From Trogon surrucura (Eukaryota > Chordata > Aves > Trogoniformes > Trogonidae): a DNA stretch of 64,000 nucleotides. Location: contig CM036632.1 of assembly GCA_020746105.1 (NCBI GenBank), positions 8,664,001 to 8,728,000 on the forward strand, in the 5' to 3' direction. The notes below the pieces were generated by a model. It was not told the DNA's origin and made no database searches. It was given only the letters and a program-made list of their open reading frames with translations. Of this stretch, positions 62,909 through 64,000 are shown piece by piece (position 1 is the first letter of the stretch; each line of letters begins with the position of its first letter). The position numbers and the translations under genes are program-made.

Positions 62909-64000
62909 ATGATAATAAAGAAAAAGAGAAAAGAACTTCATGGGGAACCTGTACAGAAAAAGAAAAAGGTGAAAATTAGTAGGAGCCAGACTATCATTAA
63001 AATTGAGAATGATGTTCAAACTGTCATTAAAATTGAAGATGATGGCCAACTTGAGAAAAAAATAAAAGGAAGGAAAAAGAAAAATGTAAAAGAAGGTGAA
63101 TGTTTAGACCGATTGGAACTGAAGAAAAAGAAGAAGAAAAACAAGAAAAAGAAAGTCGGCTCTGAATTACTGAAAGCAGCACATTCAGAAACCTTTGTGA
63201 ATGTAGGCGGCCATCTGCGTTCAGAATCTCAAGAAGAATCAGAGAAACAAATTAAAATTCTCAAAAAGAAGGAAAAAAAAGTCCAATATTATTCATCCTC
63301 ATTATTGGAGGATAATCAGAGCAGTGAGTTGGAGCTTTCAAATCATTGTACAGATGGTACTAAGGAAAATGAATTTGCTTTTAAAAACCCCAGAAAGAAT
63401 ACTGCATTGAATCTGGAATTGGATGGTGCAGTAATTAAGAAAAAAAAGAAGAAAGGCATTTTTTCTTTTTCATTAGAGGACATCCAGCACAGTGAACATA
63501 AACAGTCTGAAAAAGTTTGTAAAAGATCACACAAGTACCTTTCAGAAGAAAAAGCTTTTATGGGTGAAAACTATGGAACATATATTATCCAGAATGGCGG
63601 GGAGAGTTATGTGAGAAGAAAGAAGAAAAAGAAAGATAGGCCTGACTCCTTTTTACCACTAGCAGATAATCAGGACATCATCTTTGGAGTTCCCGATGGC
63701 CCCGTTGCATTAAGTGACTTGAGAAAAAGGCAAAGAAAGAATTCCCAGGAAATGACATTGATAATCAGGGAGGAAGGGGACCGCACTGAGAACTCTGGAA
63801 GTATCAGAGAGACCAAGAGGAAGAAGAAGAGAAGCAAAGATGCTTCTTCCTTAACATGTGAACGTAATCGAGACTCCAGCCACAGAGTTCCTGGTAAGCA
63901 TCTCCCTGTGCTGGGAGAAGCGGAGTCTGAGGAAGAGGAGCTTTCTGGAAAAAAAAGCAGGAAGAATATTAAGGGTAATAATGAAGTCTTCAGGAAGAAA
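62909..64000 (+). CDS. KNOP1: KNOP1, lysine-rich nucleolar protein 1 (first coding exon, runs off the window)
   Basis: After acceptor TTCATTTTTTAG (exon begins 62908) the ATG at 62909 opens a frame of at least 364 codons with no stop to the window end. The protein begins MIIKKKRKELHGEPVQKKKK, comparable to the human start MITKTHKVDLGLPEKKKKKK. It is extremely rich in lysine, with many K/R clusters (residues 4-8 and 17-20 and repeatedly after) separated by acidic and serine-rich segments, the pattern of a disordered nucleolar protein. Residues 27-46 are two copies of a 10-residue unit (QTIIKIENDV, QTVIKIEDDG), each with an IKIE motif that fits the SUMO consensus. The conserved C-terminal domain of the family lies beyond the window. 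Assignment also rests on the position next to IQCK. Confidence 0.9.
   Translation, partial: MIIKKKRKELHGEPVQKKKKVKISRSQTIIKIENDVQTVIKIEDDGQLEKKIKGRKKKNVKEGECLDRLELKKKKKKNKKKKVGSELLKAAHSETFVNVGGHLRSESQEESEKQIKILKKKEKKVQYYSSSLLEDNQSSELELSNHCTDGTKENEFAFKNPRKNTALNLELDGAVIKKKKKKGIFSFSLEDIQHSEHKQSEKVCKRSHKYLSEEKAFMGENYGTYIIQNGGESYVRRKKKKKDRPDSFLPLADNQDIIFGVPDGPVALSDLRKRQRKNSQEMTLIIREEGDRTENSGSIRETKRKKKRSKDASSLTCERNRDSSHRVPGKHLPVLGEAESEEEELSGKKSRKNIKGNNEVFRKK

Overview
The window looks like bird genomic DNA. It carries CR1 LINE 3' ends (about 44.6-44.9 kb and 62.46-62.57 kb), long intronic and intergenic stretches with short exons, and two strong CpG islands. The protein-coding exons match vertebrate genes. 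Species is not resolved; gene content and order correspond to the human 16p12 block, which in chicken lies on chromosome 14 (established knowledge, not computed here).

Three genes lie in the conserved order GPRC5B (+), IQCK (-), KNOP1 (+). Positions 1-5.9 kb are upstream intergenic DNA. A CpG island at about 5.9-7.5 kb holds the probable GPRC5B promoter and a non-coding first exon with a donor at 6691/6692. GPRC5B coding exons are 12717-13722, 18448-18560 and 19989-20033. They encode a complete 387-residue orphan class C receptor, followed by a long 3' UTR that probably ends near the poly(A) signal at 23564. No gene was recognised from 23.6 to 38.3 kb; this stretch should hold the unfound last exon of IQCK.

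IQCK runs on the minus strand from its start codon at 61661 to an exon ending at 38289. I reconstructed eight phase-consistent coding exons (223 codons plus 1 base). The protein shows a DPY-30/RIIa-like docking helix pair and a canonical IQ motif, which suggests a role in cilia or flagella.

IQCK shares a bidirectional CpG-island promoter (about 61.1-62.1 kb) with KNOP1, a lysine-rich nucleolar protein. KNOP1's first coding exon starts at 62909 and is still open at the window end (364 codons). A perfect 14-bp RFX-type X-box palindrome (61672-61685) sits in this promoter, 10 bases from the IQCK start codon.

The rest is introns and intergenic DNA with simple repeats, CR1 fragments, palindromic fossil elements (4.9, 21.7 and 22.4 kb), a precise 43-bp tandem duplication beside an IQCK splice acceptor, and homeodomain-motif-rich candidate regulatory patches. 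I saw no tRNA, rRNA, CRISPR array, bacterial operon or viral gene. No wholly new system is evident; the most notable signals are the X-box and docking-domain evidence for IQCK, and the structured repeats in the GPRC5B 3' UTR.
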